From positions 5,990,501 through 6,054,500 of the forward strand of contig NZ_CP048222.1 of NCBI RefSeq assembly GCF_010119975.1: a stretch of DNA of 64,000 nt. The letters run 5' to 3'. This DNA is from Rhodocytophaga rosea. Lineage in GTDB: Bacteria; Bacteroidota; Bacteroidia; Cytophagales; 172606-1. The position numbers and the translations under genes were made by a program. The first letter of the stretch is position 1. Each line of letters begins with the position of its first letter. Shown one piece after another: positions 9,346 through 17,728 of the stretch. A model generated the notes under the pieces. That model had not been told where the DNA came from. It saw only the letters and a program-made list of their open reading frames with translations, and did not search any database.

Positions 9346-10851
9346 ATGATAAAGTCAGTAAGCTCCATAATTACTCCTGGTAAAACCTATCAGTATGTCG
9401 ACAATGGGGAACCGATGCGGGGTGGTATGAAAGATGTGTATTTTGGGCCAGATAAGTCGTATGTAGTGGCCTTTTACCGGGAGAAACAGGATTTCAATTC
9501 CAGGGAACGGTTGAAGAAACTAGTCACAACTTACTATGACAGCTTTTTTAACCGGGAGGGCGGCGATTATTTTAAAGAGCTGTATTGCTGGCCTACCGAT
9601 ATGGTAGAGGAAAATGGAAAAGTAGGGTTGATTGTGCCAGCGTATAACAAAAATTTTTTCTTCAAAAAAGGCTATGCCACCAGTGAGGGCATTAAAGGAA
9701 AAGAAAAACAAGGATTGTGGTTTGCTTCAGCCAAATTCCGTAATAAACAGTTTGCCCTGCGGCTGGATGAAAGTGAACTCGGAAACTGGCTCAGCTATTT
9801 TCAGATCTGTGTAAAAATAGCCCGGGGCGTAAAACGCTTACATGCCGCTGGCTTGGCTCATTCCGATCTTTCCTACAAAAATGTACTCGTTGACCCCGTT
9901 AGCCGCTCTGCCACCATTATTGATATTGACGGACTGGTGGTACCTGGTTTGTATCCGCCGGATGTAATTGGTACGGCCGACTTTATTGCGCCCGAAGTGT
10001 TAGCTACCAAACACTTACCTTTAAGAGATCCAAACCGCAAACATGCCAACCGCACCACCGACCTGCATGCCTTGCCAGTTATGATCTACCTATATCTGTT
10101 ATACCGGCATCCGTTGAAAGGTGGAAAAGTGCATTCGATGGATACAGAGGAGGACGATTTACTATCAATGGGGGAGAAGGCACTCTTTATCGAACATCCG
10201 ACCGATACGTCCAACCGGCCAAAACTGGATCAAGTTTCCAAATGGGCATTGCCCTGGGCAGATGTGACTAAACTACCATACACTATTACCGGTCCTTATC
10301 TGAAAGCATTGTTTGACGGGGCGTTTATTGCTGGCTTACATAATCCGAATCTGAGGCCCAATGCAGACCAGTGGGAACAGGCATTACTGAAAACAACCGA
10401 TCTGATGCAGCCTTGCAGCAATACCAACTGCGAACAGAAATGGTTTGTGTTTGATAATACCACTTCTCCCAAATGTCCGTTTTGCGGCACACCTGTAAAA
10501 GGCACCTTGCCGGTACTGGATTTATATTATCAGTTCAAGCCAACCGTTTGGAAGCCGGAAAATCACCGGCTGATGGTATACAATAACCAGTATTTGTTTC
10601 AATGGTATGTAAACCGGAATATAGTACGGAATGAAAAGCTTACTGACGAGCAGAAAGTACCGGTTGGCTATTTTGCTTTTCACCAGAGCAAATGGGTATT
10701 CGTGAATCAGAAGCTCACTTCGCTAAAAGACCTGACGGAAAATAAGGATGTGCCGGTGAATACGATGGTAGACATTACGGATGGCAAACGCCTGTTATTA
10801 TCTAATGAAGAAGGAGGAAGGGTGGTAATTGTGACCATGGCAAATAAATAG
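9346..10851 (+). CDS. Serine/threonine protein kinase with C-terminal zinc ribbon (TerY-P triad kinase)
   Basis: A 501-residue kinase. The N-lobe has a divergent glycine loop (RGGMKDVYF, residues 25-33) and a VVAFYRE strand where the usual VAIK lysine is not obvious. The catalytic loop H172-S-D174-L-S-Y-K-N179 is intact, as are the metal-binding DID-G at 193-196 and the IAPEVL segment. After about residue 355 there is a zinc ribbon with Cys357, 362, 377 and 380 (C-X4-C and C-X2-C), then a beta-rich C-terminal domain of about 100 residues that I cannot name. It has no membrane segment. Position after the vWA and PP2C genes marks it as the triad kinase; likely substrates are the vWA protein or downstream membrane proteins. 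Confidence 0.85.
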   Translation: MIKSVSSIITPGKTYQYVDNGEPMRGGMKDVYFGPDKSYVVAFYREKQDFNSRERLKKLVTTYYDSFFNREGGDYFKELYCWPTDMVEENGKVGLIVPAYNKNFFFKKGYATSEGIKGKEKQGLWFASAKFRNKQFALRLDESELGNWLSYFQICVKIARGVKRLHAAGLAHSDLSYKNVLVDPVSRSATIIDIDGLVVPGLYPPDVIGTADFIAPEVLATKHLPLRDPNRKHANRTTDLHALPVMIYLYLLYRHPLKGGKVHSMDTEEDDLLSMGEKALFIEHPTDTSNRPKLDQVSKWALPWADVTKLPYTITGPYLKALFDGAFIAGLHNPNLRPNADQWEQALLKTTDLMQPCSNTNCEQKWFVFDNTTSPKCPFCGTPVKGTLPVLDLYYQFKPTVWKPENHRLMVYNNQYLFQWYVNRNIVRNEKLTDEQKVPVGYFAFHQSKWVFVNQKLTSLKDLTENKDVPVNTMVDITDGKRLLLSNEEGGRVVIVTMANK

Positions 10852-10933
10852 AAGCTTCTGTGATCAAAACCGCAACAAAATAGAGCTATAAACCGATTTA
10901 ACTCATTGATAAACTATAAAACAAAATAAGAAT

Positions 10934-12001
10934 ATGAGACTCAAACCTGCAGGTATTATAATTGTTTTGCTGATCATAGGCGTGCTAGGATATTTTGCGC
11001 TTGCACCCAGGTTTTCTGGCTTGAAAGGAGAGAATACAACTGATACGGCTCCTACTACCGAAGTTCCTGAAAATGCGACTCCTCCCAATAACCCAGCCAG
11101 CCCCGATAAATCTACTGCTGACAATACTAAAACTGGTCCGGCAACTAGCTCCACTGATGCAGATGCGGAGGTACGCGAATTTAATTATACACCCGAAAAG
11201 CCGGAGAATGGAGCAATGCGTGGAGTAGTAGAAGTGGGAGCTACTGGTTTCAACTCTTTCGTGATCAATATGGACAATCAGAAGCGCTGGGAAATTGTAT
11301 CGAAAGATTTTGGTCAATCACTGGCCTACGAAGGTCTGGCTACCACCGAAGACATCCGGGCTGGTCTGAAAAAATACCTGGCCATGATGTTTGACAAAGG
11401 CGTACATAAAACCGATATGCACTTTGTCATTTCTTCTGGTGCACAAAAAGAACCTAAAACTGCCACTATTAGTAATGAATTGAAGAAAATGGGGTATGTG
11501 GTAAATAATGTAAATCCGGAACAGGAAGCTAAGTATGGATTTAACGCCACGGTACCGCCATCTTTTGCCGATAACTCTTTTATGGTAGACATTGGTTCTG
11601 GAAATACGAAAGTGTCCTGGGAAGAAAATGGCAGTTTAAAATCTATAGAACTACCGGGTGCCAAATATTATGAAAAAGGAACGTCTGATACAGAGGTGTA
11701 TAACCAGGTGAAAAGCCAGATGAACAAAGTACCAGAAAGCAAACGCAATGTAGGTTTTATTATCGGGGGAGTACCGTTTACCTTAGCGAATCAGCACCGC
11801 AAAGGAGAAGAACGGTATACCGTATTAAAAGCACCAGGAGCCTATACAGCCGCTGATAAAAAAATGGGCTCAGGTTTAAATATCTACAAAGCCATTGTAG
11901 ACGCTACCAATACCGATACTTTCGTATTCGACTGGGATGCCAACTTTACTATTGGTTTCTTACTAAATCTGAAAAAACAACCTTCTGCCGCCGCCTTATG
12001 A
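10934..12001 (+). CDS. Membrane-anchored ASKHA-fold (actin/Ppx-GppA-like) protein
   Basis: A 355-residue protein with one N-terminal transmembrane helix (residues of about 6-27), a Thr/Pro/Asn-rich linker (about 30-80), and a globular domain. The domain shows two ASKHA-like phosphate loops, VVEVGATGFNSF and FMVDIGSGNTKVSW, spaced as in actin/Hsp70/Ppx-GppA proteins. Between them lie FVISSGA and the PEQEAKYGF segment, which recalls the Ppx/GppA family. The C-terminal domain is therefore probably a nucleotide- or polyphosphate-binding fold. With the helix at the N-terminus it should face the periplasm if the positive-inside rule holds (R2, K4 before the helix). That would be odd for an ATPase. 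The stop overlaps the next start (ATGA). Similarity is motif-based only. Confidence 0.6.
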   Translation: MRLKPAGIIIVLLIIGVLGYFALAPRFSGLKGENTTDTAPTTEVPENATPPNNPASPDKSTADNTKTGPATSSTDADAEVREFNYTPEKPENGAMRGVVEVGATGFNSFVINMDNQKRWEIVSKDFGQSLAYEGLATTEDIRAGLKKYLAMMFDKGVHKTDMHFVISSGAQKEPKTATISNELKKMGYVVNNVNPEQEAKYGFNATVPPSFADNSFMVDIGSGNTKVSWEENGSLKSIELPGAKYYEKGTSDTEVYNQVKSQMNKVPESKRNVGFIIGGVPFTLANQHRKGEERYTVLKAPGAYTAADKKMGSGLNIYKAIVDATNTDTFVFDWDANFTIGFLLNLKKQPSAAAL

Positions 12002-12753
12002 GTTTTTTAAAGCAGCTATTAACGCCATTCATAGAGTTTGATGAAGACAAAAAAAAGGAGCAGCAACAGGGAAGCAAACCTTCTGCTGCTCCTATACAAC
12101 CACCTGTACCGCCTCCCATACCCAATACACCTCCGCCCATTGATGAAAATGCGCAGCATCCCTTAGTAACAGGAAAAGGCAGTACCACCACACCCAATCA
12201 ACCCCCTGCCGCTCAGATACCGACGTTTTCGCCCTCTGGTACTTTATCTGGGCCGTTACCAGAGCATGAAGAGTATTTTGAAAAACTGATCGAAGACCAC
12301 AACGCCAGAAATCCGCTTTTTCAGGGAACAGATTTTAAAGAATTTGTAGACAGCAAAGTAGATATTGATGACATACAGGATGAAGCCCTGAAATATCAAA
12401 CGGCTTATAATATTCTGAAAGGTTCAGGCCTTACCAAAGAAAAACTGCTTTCCACCGGACAGGAATATATGAACCTGATTGGCCGGGATCTGAATGCTTT
12501 TCAGAGCGCCCAGGCTTTGCAATATAAAAAAGAAGTAGGTCAGAAGGATCAACTCATTCAGAAAAAAGCCGAAGAATTGCAAGCTTTATCGCAGAAGATG
12601 AATGCGTTGAAAAGCGAAATCAATCAACTCTCTCAGGAAGTGAATCTTACCAAAGATAAACTCAATACCACCAAAAACTCTTTTCTATTAGCTGGAGAAA
12701 ACAAGCAGAAAGAAATTCAGACAGAATTGCAGAAAATTGCCAAATATTTTTAA
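11998..12753 (+). CDS. Proline-rich coiled-coil protein of the kinase island
   Basis: A 251-residue hydrophilic protein that I do not recognise. Residues of about 18-95 are rich in proline, threonine and glutamine (PPVPPPIPNTPPP), probably disordered. Residues of about 95-165 are a compact helical region (EYFEKLIEDHNARNPLF, KYQTAYNILKGSG). Residues of about 175-251 are a predicted coiled coil with heptad leucines (LQALSQKMNALKSEINQL). It starts inside the stop codon of the preceding ASKHA gene, implying translational coupling and equal dosage. There is no signal peptide or membrane helix. It may be an adaptor linking the kinase module to the membrane proteins. Confidence 0.7.
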   Translation: MSFLKQLLTPFIEFDEDKKKEQQQGSKPSAAPIQPPVPPPIPNTPPPIDENAQHPLVTGKGSTTTPNQPPAAQIPTFSPSGTLSGPLPEHEEYFEKLIEDHNARNPLFQGTDFKEFVDSKVDIDDIQDEALKYQTAYNILKGSGLTKEKLLSTGQEYMNLIGRDLNAFQSAQALQYKKEVGQKDQLIQKKAEELQALSQKMNALKSEINQLSQEVNLTKDKLNTTKNSFLLAGENKQKEIQTELQKIAKYF

Positions 12754-12839
12754 AATGCTTACGGTTTGAAGTTCCGTTTTTATAGATTCAAACTCTATTT
12801 GGTAAATATTGCCCCAATACAAATAGTAGTTGAAATCTT

Positions 12840-13616
12840 ATGAGAGGAATTTTACGAAGCTTTTTCCTGATTATTAATTATAAAACCTTACTGGTTACTG
12901 CCCTGGCTGTACTCTCTAGTTATCTTTGCTTTAAATATGGACTAACAGCCAAGTTTCCGGATATGCTGGTAGGGGTTGCCATAGTTTTTCCAGTGGTGTT
13001 CTCTATTGGTTCTGCCTACAACCGCCGGGAATTGGCACTTCAGCGGTTTTCCGATTTTAAAGGGAATGCCATTGCCGTCTATTATGCTTCCCGTGACTGG
13101 ACGTCTGACAAAAATAATGACCTGCCGCAGCGCATCCGGGTATTAGTGGGCGAAATGGTGGTAATTATGAGAGATATGTTTAAAACACATCATCATGGTA
13201 ACTGGCAGGAAAATGAAAGAAAATTGTATGCCTGTTTTTCCGCTTTATCCCAGTTAACCATGGAAATGCGGAAGTTTGGGGTGCAAAGTGGAGAAATCTC
13301 CCGCGTAAGTCAGTATGTAAACCGAATGATCATCGCTTTTGATAATATCAAGATTATTCATGCTTACCGGACTCCCATCACCCTGCGGGCATACAGCAAA
13401 GTGTTTATCTACATTTTTCCTATTATATACGGACCCTATTTTGCCAGTACCTTCCGGGAATATTCGGCTAATTTAGAATATGTAATGCCTATTCTTTACA
13501 GCTTTATTCTGGTGAGCCTGGATAACATACGGGATCATCTGGAGCATCCTTTCGACGATGTGGGCGAAGATGATATCCGCTTCGATGAATCTGATATTGT
13601 AGCACACATGCATTAG
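12840..13616 (+). CDS. Polytopic membrane protein, bestrophin-like (uncertain)
   Basis: A 258-residue protein with about four hydrophobic segments: two near the N-terminus (LLVTALAVLSSYLCF and LVGVAIVFPVVFSIG) and two near the C-terminus (VFIYIFPIIYGPYFA and VMPILYSFILVSL). Between them is a long cytosolic stretch beginning SAYNRRELALQRF and containing YYASRDW. The arrangement and the YRTPITLRAYSKVF segment resemble bestrophin-type anion channels, but identity is low and the call is tentative. It is the last gene of the co-directional island, 86 nt after the coiled-coil gene, so it could be the effector of the phospho-relay. A short 7-bp dyad at 13615-13637 covers the convergent gene ends. 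Confidence 0.55.
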   Translation: MRGILRSFFLIINYKTLLVTALAVLSSYLCFKYGLTAKFPDMLVGVAIVFPVVFSIGSAYNRRELALQRFSDFKGNAIAVYYASRDWTSDKNNDLPQRIRVLVGEMVVIMRDMFKTHHHGNWQENERKLYACFSALSQLTMEMRKFGVQSGEISRVSQYVNRMIIAFDNIKIIHAYRTPITLRAYSKVFIYIFPIIYGPYFASTFREYSANLEYVMPILYSFILVSLDNIRDHLEHPFDDVGEDDIRFDESDIVAHMH

Positions 13617-13623
13617 CAGATTT

Positions 13624-14064
13624 TTATTGGATCTGCTCAGGTTTGAGCCCAATAGAAGCTTGTCCATTATCCGGATTAAACGGTACGGAACTATGTGCAT
13701 GAGTGATCTTCCATTTGCCGTTCAACTTCGCATAACAGGTTGTTTCCCTCCACCACATATTGAGTTTGTTCCCATTAGTATTGACAGCATCAATATGATT
13801 CATACTGGTACAATAGGCGATAGTTTCGGAGACATGAATCCCAATATTTCTGATCTCAAAATTTTTAATTTCAGCCAATGTAGAGAGCCATTCTTGTAAA
13901 CGTTTTTTCACGGCATTTTTCCCATGATGTTCCAATGGATCAATAATGTCAAAGAGTATCACATCATTACTGTAATCCTGGGTAGCCATATCAATGTCTT
14001 TAGCTTTAACACCCTTCACCCGGTTGTTGATAATATCCCGAATGCTGGCTTTTTCAGTATCCAT
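13624..14064 (-). CDS. NTF2-like (SnoaL/DUF4440-type) protein
   Basis: A 146-residue soluble protein of the NTF2-like cone fold: helix-rich start (IRDIINNRVKGVKAKDIDMATQDYS), then VILFDIIDPLEHHGKNAVKKRLQEWL, and a beta-sheet end with MWWRETTCYAKLNGKWKITHAHSSVPF. This order and the terminal GKWKITHAHSS motif are typical of SnoaL-like domains used as small-ligand binding or isomerase folds. No substrate can be assigned. It is convergent with the membrane protein of the kinase island (7 nt between stop codons) and stands alone, with 57 nt to the next minus-strand gene. Confidence 0.8.
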   Translation of the reverse strand: MDTEKASIRDIINNRVKGVKAKDIDMATQDYSNDVILFDIIDPLEHHGKNAVKKRLQEWLSTLAEIKNFEIRNIGIHVSETIAYCTSMNHIDAVNTNGNKLNMWWRETTCYAKLNGKWKITHAHSSVPFNPDNGQASIGLKPEQIQ

Positions 14065-14121
14065 ATTTCCTCTTCTGTTAACTGTATTAATCTATTGCTA
14101 ATTACTAGAAACTGTTGAATA

Positions 14122-15666
14122 TCAGAACAGTTTCCCCCGTTCCATATGAATTTTTAATTCTGGTTTATATTGTCCTATGGCTTCTACTACTTCCTTGGAA
14201 ACAGATGTTTCATTGACATATACATCTTCCAGGGCTGGGAACTGTAAAATATGCAGAATCTGTCCATCATTGATTGCTGTGGAAGATAGGTCTAAAATTT
14301 TCAAGTTTTGTAAAGTTGAAAGATGCACCAGTCCTGTCCCCTTAATCTGCGTTTGCTGCAAGTATAACTCCTGTAGATTCGCCATCTGGCCAATATGATA
14401 GAGGGCATCATCGGTAATATTACTGGCTATAAAAGAGGCTTTGGTAATGCTCCCAAACAGTGGTTGAAGGGTAGGTAAATCATTATCTTCGAAAGCCGAA
14501 GGCGGAAAAGGCATAGAAAGCGTAATGGCTTTTTCTTCATAGGGATCAATCCGGAGTACATATTTATCATCCTTTTGAGAAACGGTTTGTATGAGTTTTT
14601 CCAGCCCCTGTTGCTGCAAAACTCTGGCTTGCTGCTGTGCTTCAATTTCTGCCAGGTAAGTTGTTAGGAAAGAGGCAACCTTTACATCTTTGGAGGCTTC
14701 CTGTACTTTTAAGGTAGTATCCGCTCCTTTGTCTATCCACCAGGATAGTAGGGTGATTTCCTCTTTGGTGAGCGAAATTTTTCCTTTGGGCGGCATCCGG
14801 TCATCATCATCTTCAGGCAGCATAAGCCGCTTGTAGAGTTCGCTATCCGCAGCCGAGCCTGGTTTCAGCGTCGGATGTTCGCTTTTTCCACCTTTCAGCA
14901 TCTCCTGGTAGGAAGTCATGATCAGGTCGCCTTTGGCTTTGTTTTCATTGTGACAGCTCATGCATTTTCTATCCAGAACCGGCTTAAGCATGTCTTCGTA
15001 CACCAGCATTTGCTCGACAGGCTTGGGTTGCCAGTTGTCTTTTGTTTTGATCAAAGTGGGCATGTATTCAGTTAAATATTCACTCCCATGTGTTAAAGAT
15101 CCTCCCTGATGACTGGTAAATACAAGTATAAAATTGGCCAGAACAAGCGAAGAGAGATAATAGGCATAGCTTACTTTAGAAGTGGAGTGTGAATAGCTCA
15201 AAAACAAGTACAGGGCTATGGCTGAAAAAGAAGTTAATAATACACCTCCCCACATATGCTGATCCATGGTAGTACCTATATACTCGCCTGTATAATACAG
15301 CATAAATCCCAACCCTACCGAAACCAGGCTGCTTACAAAACTTATTCCCAGTAGTATCCCAATAGTAGAAGAAGAAATAGTCCACAAACGAAATTTTCTG
15401 GCTAACTCAAAAACTAAAGCTATCCCTATCAATACTACCGGAAAATGAACCAGTAGCGGATGAAAGCGGCCAAAGAAATAGATAATACCAGGAGCCGTAG
15501 CTTTAGAAGGGGGAAGTAATGGCAAAAAGAGACCAGCAACAGCAAGTACTAAAAACAGAAAGCGGTACTGTATAATTGATTTTTTTAAGGAGTGAAACCA
15601 GGGATGTATGTGTTGCATTAAGGAATTTAAATATGTTACTAAAATGGTTGGATAAAGGACAACCAT
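14122..15666 (-). CDS. DUF2231 membrane / c-type cytochrome / leucine-rich repeat fusion protein
   Basis: A 514-residue fusion. The N-terminal third has about five transmembrane helices with a GRFHPLLVHFPVVLIG segment typical of DUF2231. A planctomycete-type cytochrome C domain follows, with a single haem site CMSCH (about residue 238), DRMPPKGK and a C-terminal TLLSWWIDKGAD. The last 110 residues contain leucine-rich repeats (LQELYLQQTQIKGTGLVHL, LKILDLSSTAI). A start at MQHIHPWF 16 codons downstream is also possible. The cytochrome domain should be periplasmic. It lies upstream of the DUF1552/DUF1592 pair on the same strand and shares the haem-domain type, so a common role in redox-linked processing of an unknown substrate is inferred. 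Confidence 0.82.
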   Translation of the reverse strand: MVVLYPTILVTYLNSLMQHIHPWFHSLKKSIIQYRFLFLVLAVAGLFLPLLPPSKATAPGIIYFFGRFHPLLVHFPVVLIGIALVFELARKFRLWTISSSTIGILLGISFVSSLVSVGLGFMLYYTGEYIGTTMDQHMWGGVLLTSFSAIALYLFLSYSHSTSKVSYAYYLSSLVLANFILVFTSHQGGSLTHGSEYLTEYMPTLIKTKDNWQPKPVEQMLVYEDMLKPVLDRKCMSCHNENKAKGDLIMTSYQEMLKGGKSEHPTLKPGSAADSELYKRLMLPEDDDDRMPPKGKISLTKEEITLLSWWIDKGADTTLKVQEASKDVKVASFLTTYLAEIEAQQQARVLQQQGLEKLIQTVSQKDDKYVLRIDPYEEKAITLSMPFPPSAFEDNDLPTLQPLFGSITKASFIASNITDDALYHIGQMANLQELYLQQTQIKGTGLVHLSTLQNLKILDLSSTAINDGQILHILQFPALEDVYVNETSVSKEVVEAIGQYKPELKIHMERGKLF

Positions 15667-15727
15667 TAATAATATAATAGATAATTAATTTTTATTACTT
15701 AATATGTTGAATACCTGTACGCCGTCC

Positions 15728-15760
15728 TTACTTTCTTTGTCATTGCTACAAAGAAAGTAA
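15728..15760. repeat. 13-bp stem hairpin of the TTACTTTCTTTG type
   Basis: Arms TTACTTTCTTTGT (15728-15740) and its exact complement (15748-15760) enclose a 7-nt loop. The downstream sequence (CAAAGAAAAATCT, then a GC-rich segment with a TTTTTTCGGGCC run) looks like an intergenic repeat unit. A structurally similar hairpin sits at 46783-46816. It may terminate transcription on either strand or be a dispersed palindrome. Confidence 0.55.
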
Positions 15761-15913
15761 CAAAGAAAAATCTAGAAAAAACAATGCTTCCCCGCTTAAG
15801 GCCTGCGCATTGCCCGCTGTTTTTTCGGGCCACCTCGCATGGAATTTTTATTTTGAATAATATTAGTACTTGATATAGTCAGTTCTTAATCTTTCCGCTT
15901 CAAAAACTTTGAT

Positions 15914-16288
15914 TTACTTATCAATTGCATTTGCCGCAATGAGGCTATCACATTTTCTTTTAATATTTTCCCACATACCTTCACCATATTTCTTTTCCAG
16001 ATACGCTTTTACTTCCTGGTTATAATACTCTGATCCATTTAGTAATTCAGTTGTCACTACACATCCTACATAGTTGTATTCAAATTCATACTGTTGGGCT
16101 ACCTGATTCCTTACTTGAGGCATAACTGGTAATCCAATGGCAATGTATTGGACTTTGCCTTTTTTAAGATCTTGTCGAGCAGTCCAACTATTATAGGGAG
16201 TAAATAATCCAAATGAAACACGAAGCCAAACATAAAGTCCAGCAAATAGCAAAACTCCTAACAGGCAGTAAGAAATCTTCTTTTTCAA
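15914..16288 (-). CDS. Hypothetical membrane-anchored protein
   Basis: A 124-residue protein that I do not recognise. One N-terminal hydrophobic helix (residues of about 6-28, with KKK before it) would anchor or export it. The rest is mixed polar sequence with GKVQYIAIGLPVMPQ and YEFEYNYVGCVVTTELLNG, then a charged helical end. Two cysteines (about 81 and 112) could form a disulphide if exported. It sits between the DUF2231-cytochrome fusion and the DUF1552 gene, separated from both by non-coding gaps, so there is no strong operon context. Confidence 0.65.
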   Translation of the reverse strand: MKKKISYCLLGVLLFAGLYVWLRVSFGLFTPYNSWTARQDLKKGKVQYIAIGLPVMPQVRNQVAQQYEFEYNYVGCVVTTELLNGSEYYNQEVKAYLEKKYGEGMWENIKRKCDSLIAANAIDK

Positions 16289-16346
16289 ACTTGTTTGAAT
16301 CTTTTAAATCTTATTAAATTAACTGTAAACAATGACTATTGACCAA

Positions 16347-17723
16347 TTAAGCATAAATCTCACTCAATTCACCTGTACTATCAGCAAAGCATTCCATTGG
16401 AATATCTAGAACACGCATCATTGATAGATATAAATTGGAAAGCGGCGTATTCTCTTCAAATTTGAGATTCTGCCCAGTCTTTAACTTGCCGCCTCCTTTT
16501 CCACCTACCACCACCGGTAAGTTGCGCGGGGCGTGCCGGTTGCCATCCCGCAGTTCAGACGTGTAGATGACCATACAGTTATCCAGTACCGTACCTTCTC
16601 CTTCCGGGAAGGATTTTAATCTTTCCAGCAGATACGCATACTGGCCCACATGCCACTGATTGATCCGCATGTATTGTTCCAGCACACCAGGATTATTCTG
16701 GTGATGAGAAATCTGATGATGACTGCCATGTACACCTTCCAGAAAGGAGAAATTGCGGTTGCTCACCGAGTTTCCAAACATAAAGGTACTTACCCTGGTG
16801 GCATCACTCCAGAAAGCCAGCGCCATAACATCCAGCATCTGACGGGTTTTTTCGGTAATATCCGTTCCCAGATAGGCTTCTGCTTCGTCAATGCGCATAT
16901 TCAGATGCGTCAGTTCTTTTTGCAGCTCTGGGGTGATCTGGTGTTTAAAGGCTTTGATCTTTTCCTCATTATCAATCCGCTTTTCTACCGAACGGATGGA
17001 TTCCAGGTACTCTTCCAGCTTGTCCTGGTCAGAACGGCCTAATTTGCGTTGCAGGGCATCGGTATCTTCTTTTACAATATCCAGCACACTTTGTTTCCAT
17101 CGTTCATTTTTGGGCTTGGCATTCGGCAATACACCCCGGAACAAGCGGTCGAAAGCCATACGGGGTTCTATTTCTTTGGAACAAGGCATACTCTTGGTTT
17201 TCCAGGAAATATTGCAGCCATATAATCTGGTAAACCCTACATTGGTATCAATACCCGGACTGATCTGTTCCAGGCCATATTGCAGGGAATCAAATACGGT
17301 GTCTGTGCCTTTGTGCCTGGCAATAATCTGGTCGAGGGAAGTGCCGCCGCTATCCAGGTTATCGCCGGTCGTTTTATAAATAGGCAGACTGGTGAGAATA
17401 TTAGCCGTTTTGGCATAATGTCCATCAGCTCCCGGAAAGTTCGAATACTTATTAGTCAGCTCATTCAGTACCAGAATATCGTCTTTTACCTTGGCCAAGG
17501 GTTGCAGAATCGGAGAAAGTTCAAAATTCCGCCCAACCTGAGCCGGTGTCCACATATCCGGATGCACACCGTTGGGTACATACAAAAATGCAAAACGGAC
17601 AGGTTTTTTAGCAATAGAATAGATGCTTTTACCTGGGGGAACCATCGCCTGCAGAAACGGCAGGGCGATACATGCGCCTAATCCTTTTAACATACGCCGA
17701 CGGGAAATATGCCAGTTACTCAT
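16347..17723 (-). CDS. DUF1552 domain protein with Tat-type signal
   Basis: A 458-residue exported protein. The N-terminus carries a twin-arginine motif (SRRRMLKGLGACIALPF), so it is probably sent folded across the membrane. The body is the DUF1552 family, with RFAFLYVPNGVHPDMWTP at the start, GGTSLDQIIA, and the conserved C-terminal YTSELRDGNRHAPRNLPVVVGG. DUF1552 proteins are partners of DUF1592/DUF1588/DUF1585 cytochrome proteins and belong to the wider sulfatase/alkaline-phosphatase-like fold group by some descriptions; no biochemical activity is established here. The partner gene ends 5 nt upstream, so the two form an operon. Confidence 0.9.
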   Translation of the reverse strand: MSNWHISRRRMLKGLGACIALPFLQAMVPPGKSIYSIAKKPVRFAFLYVPNGVHPDMWTPAQVGRNFELSPILQPLAKVKDDILVLNELTNKYSNFPGADGHYAKTANILTSLPIYKTTGDNLDSGGTSLDQIIARHKGTDTVFDSLQYGLEQISPGIDTNVGFTRLYGCNISWKTKSMPCSKEIEPRMAFDRLFRGVLPNAKPKNERWKQSVLDIVKEDTDALQRKLGRSDQDKLEEYLESIRSVEKRIDNEEKIKAFKHQITPELQKELTHLNMRIDEAEAYLGTDITEKTRQMLDVMALAFWSDATRVSTFMFGNSVSNRNFSFLEGVHGSHHQISHHQNNPGVLEQYMRINQWHVGQYAYLLERLKSFPEGEGTVLDNCMVIYTSELRDGNRHAPRNLPVVVGGKGGGKLKTGQNLKFEENTPLSNLYLSMMRVLDIPMECFADSTGELSEIYA

Positions 17724-17728
17724 GTGCT

